Assembly (NCBI GenBank): GCA_001724855.1
Contig: MEED01000001.1
Coordinates: 1-64,000 of the forward strand
From: Lautropia sp. SCN 69-89
GTDB taxonomy: Bacteria > Pseudomonadota > Gammaproteobacteria > Burkholderiales > Burkholderiaceae_E
Direction: 5' to 3'
Length of the DNA stretch: 64,000 bases
Made by a program: the position numbers and the translations under genes. Below, piece by piece: positions 62,413 to 64,000 of the stretch; within the stretch, counting starts at the first letter, position 1; every line of letters starts with the position of its first letter. The notes under the pieces are model-generated. The model made no database searches and had not been told where the DNA came from. It saw nothing but the letters and a program-made list of their open reading frames with translations.

Positions 62413-62864
62413 TCATTCGGTCTTCGCCGGAGCGGCCTCGCCGGTCAGCGCGTTGTGCAGCGTGTGCCAGGCGAGCGTCGCGCACTTCACGCGCACCGGG
62501 AATTCGCGCACGCCTGCAAGGACTTCGAGTTTGCCGAAATCGCGCCCTTGCGGCGGTTCACCCGTGAGCAGCGCATGGAAATCACGAAACAACGCTTCGA
62601 CCTCGGCGATCGTATGGCCCTTGACCGCCTCGGTCATCAGCGAGGCCGATGCGGTCGAGATCGCACAGCCGTGCCCGACGAAGCTCACCTCGTCGATCAC
62701 GCCATCCTTCAGGCGCACGTACAGCGTGAGCTGGTCGCCGCACAGCGGGTTGTGGCCATCCGCGACGCGGTCGGCGTCGTCCATCTTGTGGAAATTGCGC
62801 GGGCTGCGGTTGTGATCGAAGATCACCTCCTGGTACAGCTCGCGCAGGTCGCCGTGGCCCAGGC

Positions 62865-62868
<4 letters not shown>
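62413..62868 (-). CDS. sufU: SufU-type iron-sulfur scaffold or sulfur acceptor
   Basis: A 151-residue IscU/SufU-family protein with the three ligand cysteines in HNPLCGD, GHGCAIS and VRVKCATLAW, and the SufU insert between the second and third. It accepts persulfide from SufS. It overlaps the sufS stop by four bases (ATGA). Confidence 0.92.
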
Positions 62869-63998
<1,130 letters not shown>

Positions 63999-64000
63999 CG

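Overview
The window is a GC-rich chromosomal segment (roughly two thirds G+C by eye) from a sulfur-oxidizing proteobacterium, most likely a betaproteobacterium of the Burkholderiales/Nitrosomonadales type. That placement is inferred from gene content, gene order and base composition, not from a marker gene. No rRNA, tRNA or CRISPR array was seen.

Positions 1-19300 are mostly general metabolism. The left edge is the tail of an IS21-type element (istB plus end repeats). Next come a Tat-exported transglutaminase-like protein, a frameshifted merT with an intact merP, a thioredoxin-like protein with a nitrilase, a CBS protein, a CrcB fluoride channel with its DUF190 partner, and a trehalose block (otsB, GH15 glucoamylase, otsA). 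Two small heat-shock proteins follow behind a convincing sigma-32 promoter, then a HAD dehalogenase, malate synthase G, a long bifunctional penicillin-binding protein, an alpha/beta hydrolase, a DHDPS-family aldolase and a macro-domain protein.

Positions 19450-59400 form an almost uninterrupted sulfur-oxidation island. A minus-strand operon of six genes (24075 down to 19932) runs divergently from the reverse-type dissimilatory sulfite reductase operon dsrABEFHCMKLJOPNR plus a siroheme methyltransferase (24297-37646). It encodes a 76-residue protein, a Cas6/Cmx6-like protein without any CRISPR, a fused double TusA, an unknown protein, a TauD-like dioxygenase and a YeeE/TsuA-like transporter. 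Two strong hairpins then separate dsr from a convergent NarL-type response regulator and a soluble GAF histidine kinase with four clustered cysteines. Divergent from the kinase is soeABC (cytoplasmic sulfite oxidation), followed by sat, aprM, aprB and aprA (sulfite to APS to sulfate with ATP). After a housekeeping interlude (SlyD-like protein, AMP nucleosidase, phosphodiesterase) come two unusual redox fusions (HTH-ferredoxin-flavoreductase and CMD-Rieske), a cysteine-rich protein, and a minus-strand sulfur-trafficking group: FadL-like porin, cysteine-free DsrC homologue, TusA, DsrE2, a degenerate S24 protein and a conserved unknown.

Reading the genes together: sulfur enters as persulfide through TusA, DsrE2 and DsrEFH, is loaded on DsrC and oxidized to sulfite by DsrAB with electrons going to DsrL and DsrMKJOP. 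Sulfite is then oxidized by SoeABC directly or by AprBA/Sat through APS. The most interesting non-coding signal is a shared 15-16 bp inverted repeat, best form TACCCCAAACGGGTA, upstream of five of these units. At four of them it is centred about 28-31 bp before a plausible -10 hexamer, the position expected for an activator near -41. The NarL-type regulator in the middle of the island is the natural candidate to bind it.

The right end carries an acylphosphatase, an EamA transporter, a ferritin-like/VIT metal transporter, and sufT, sufU and a truncated sufS running off the edge.
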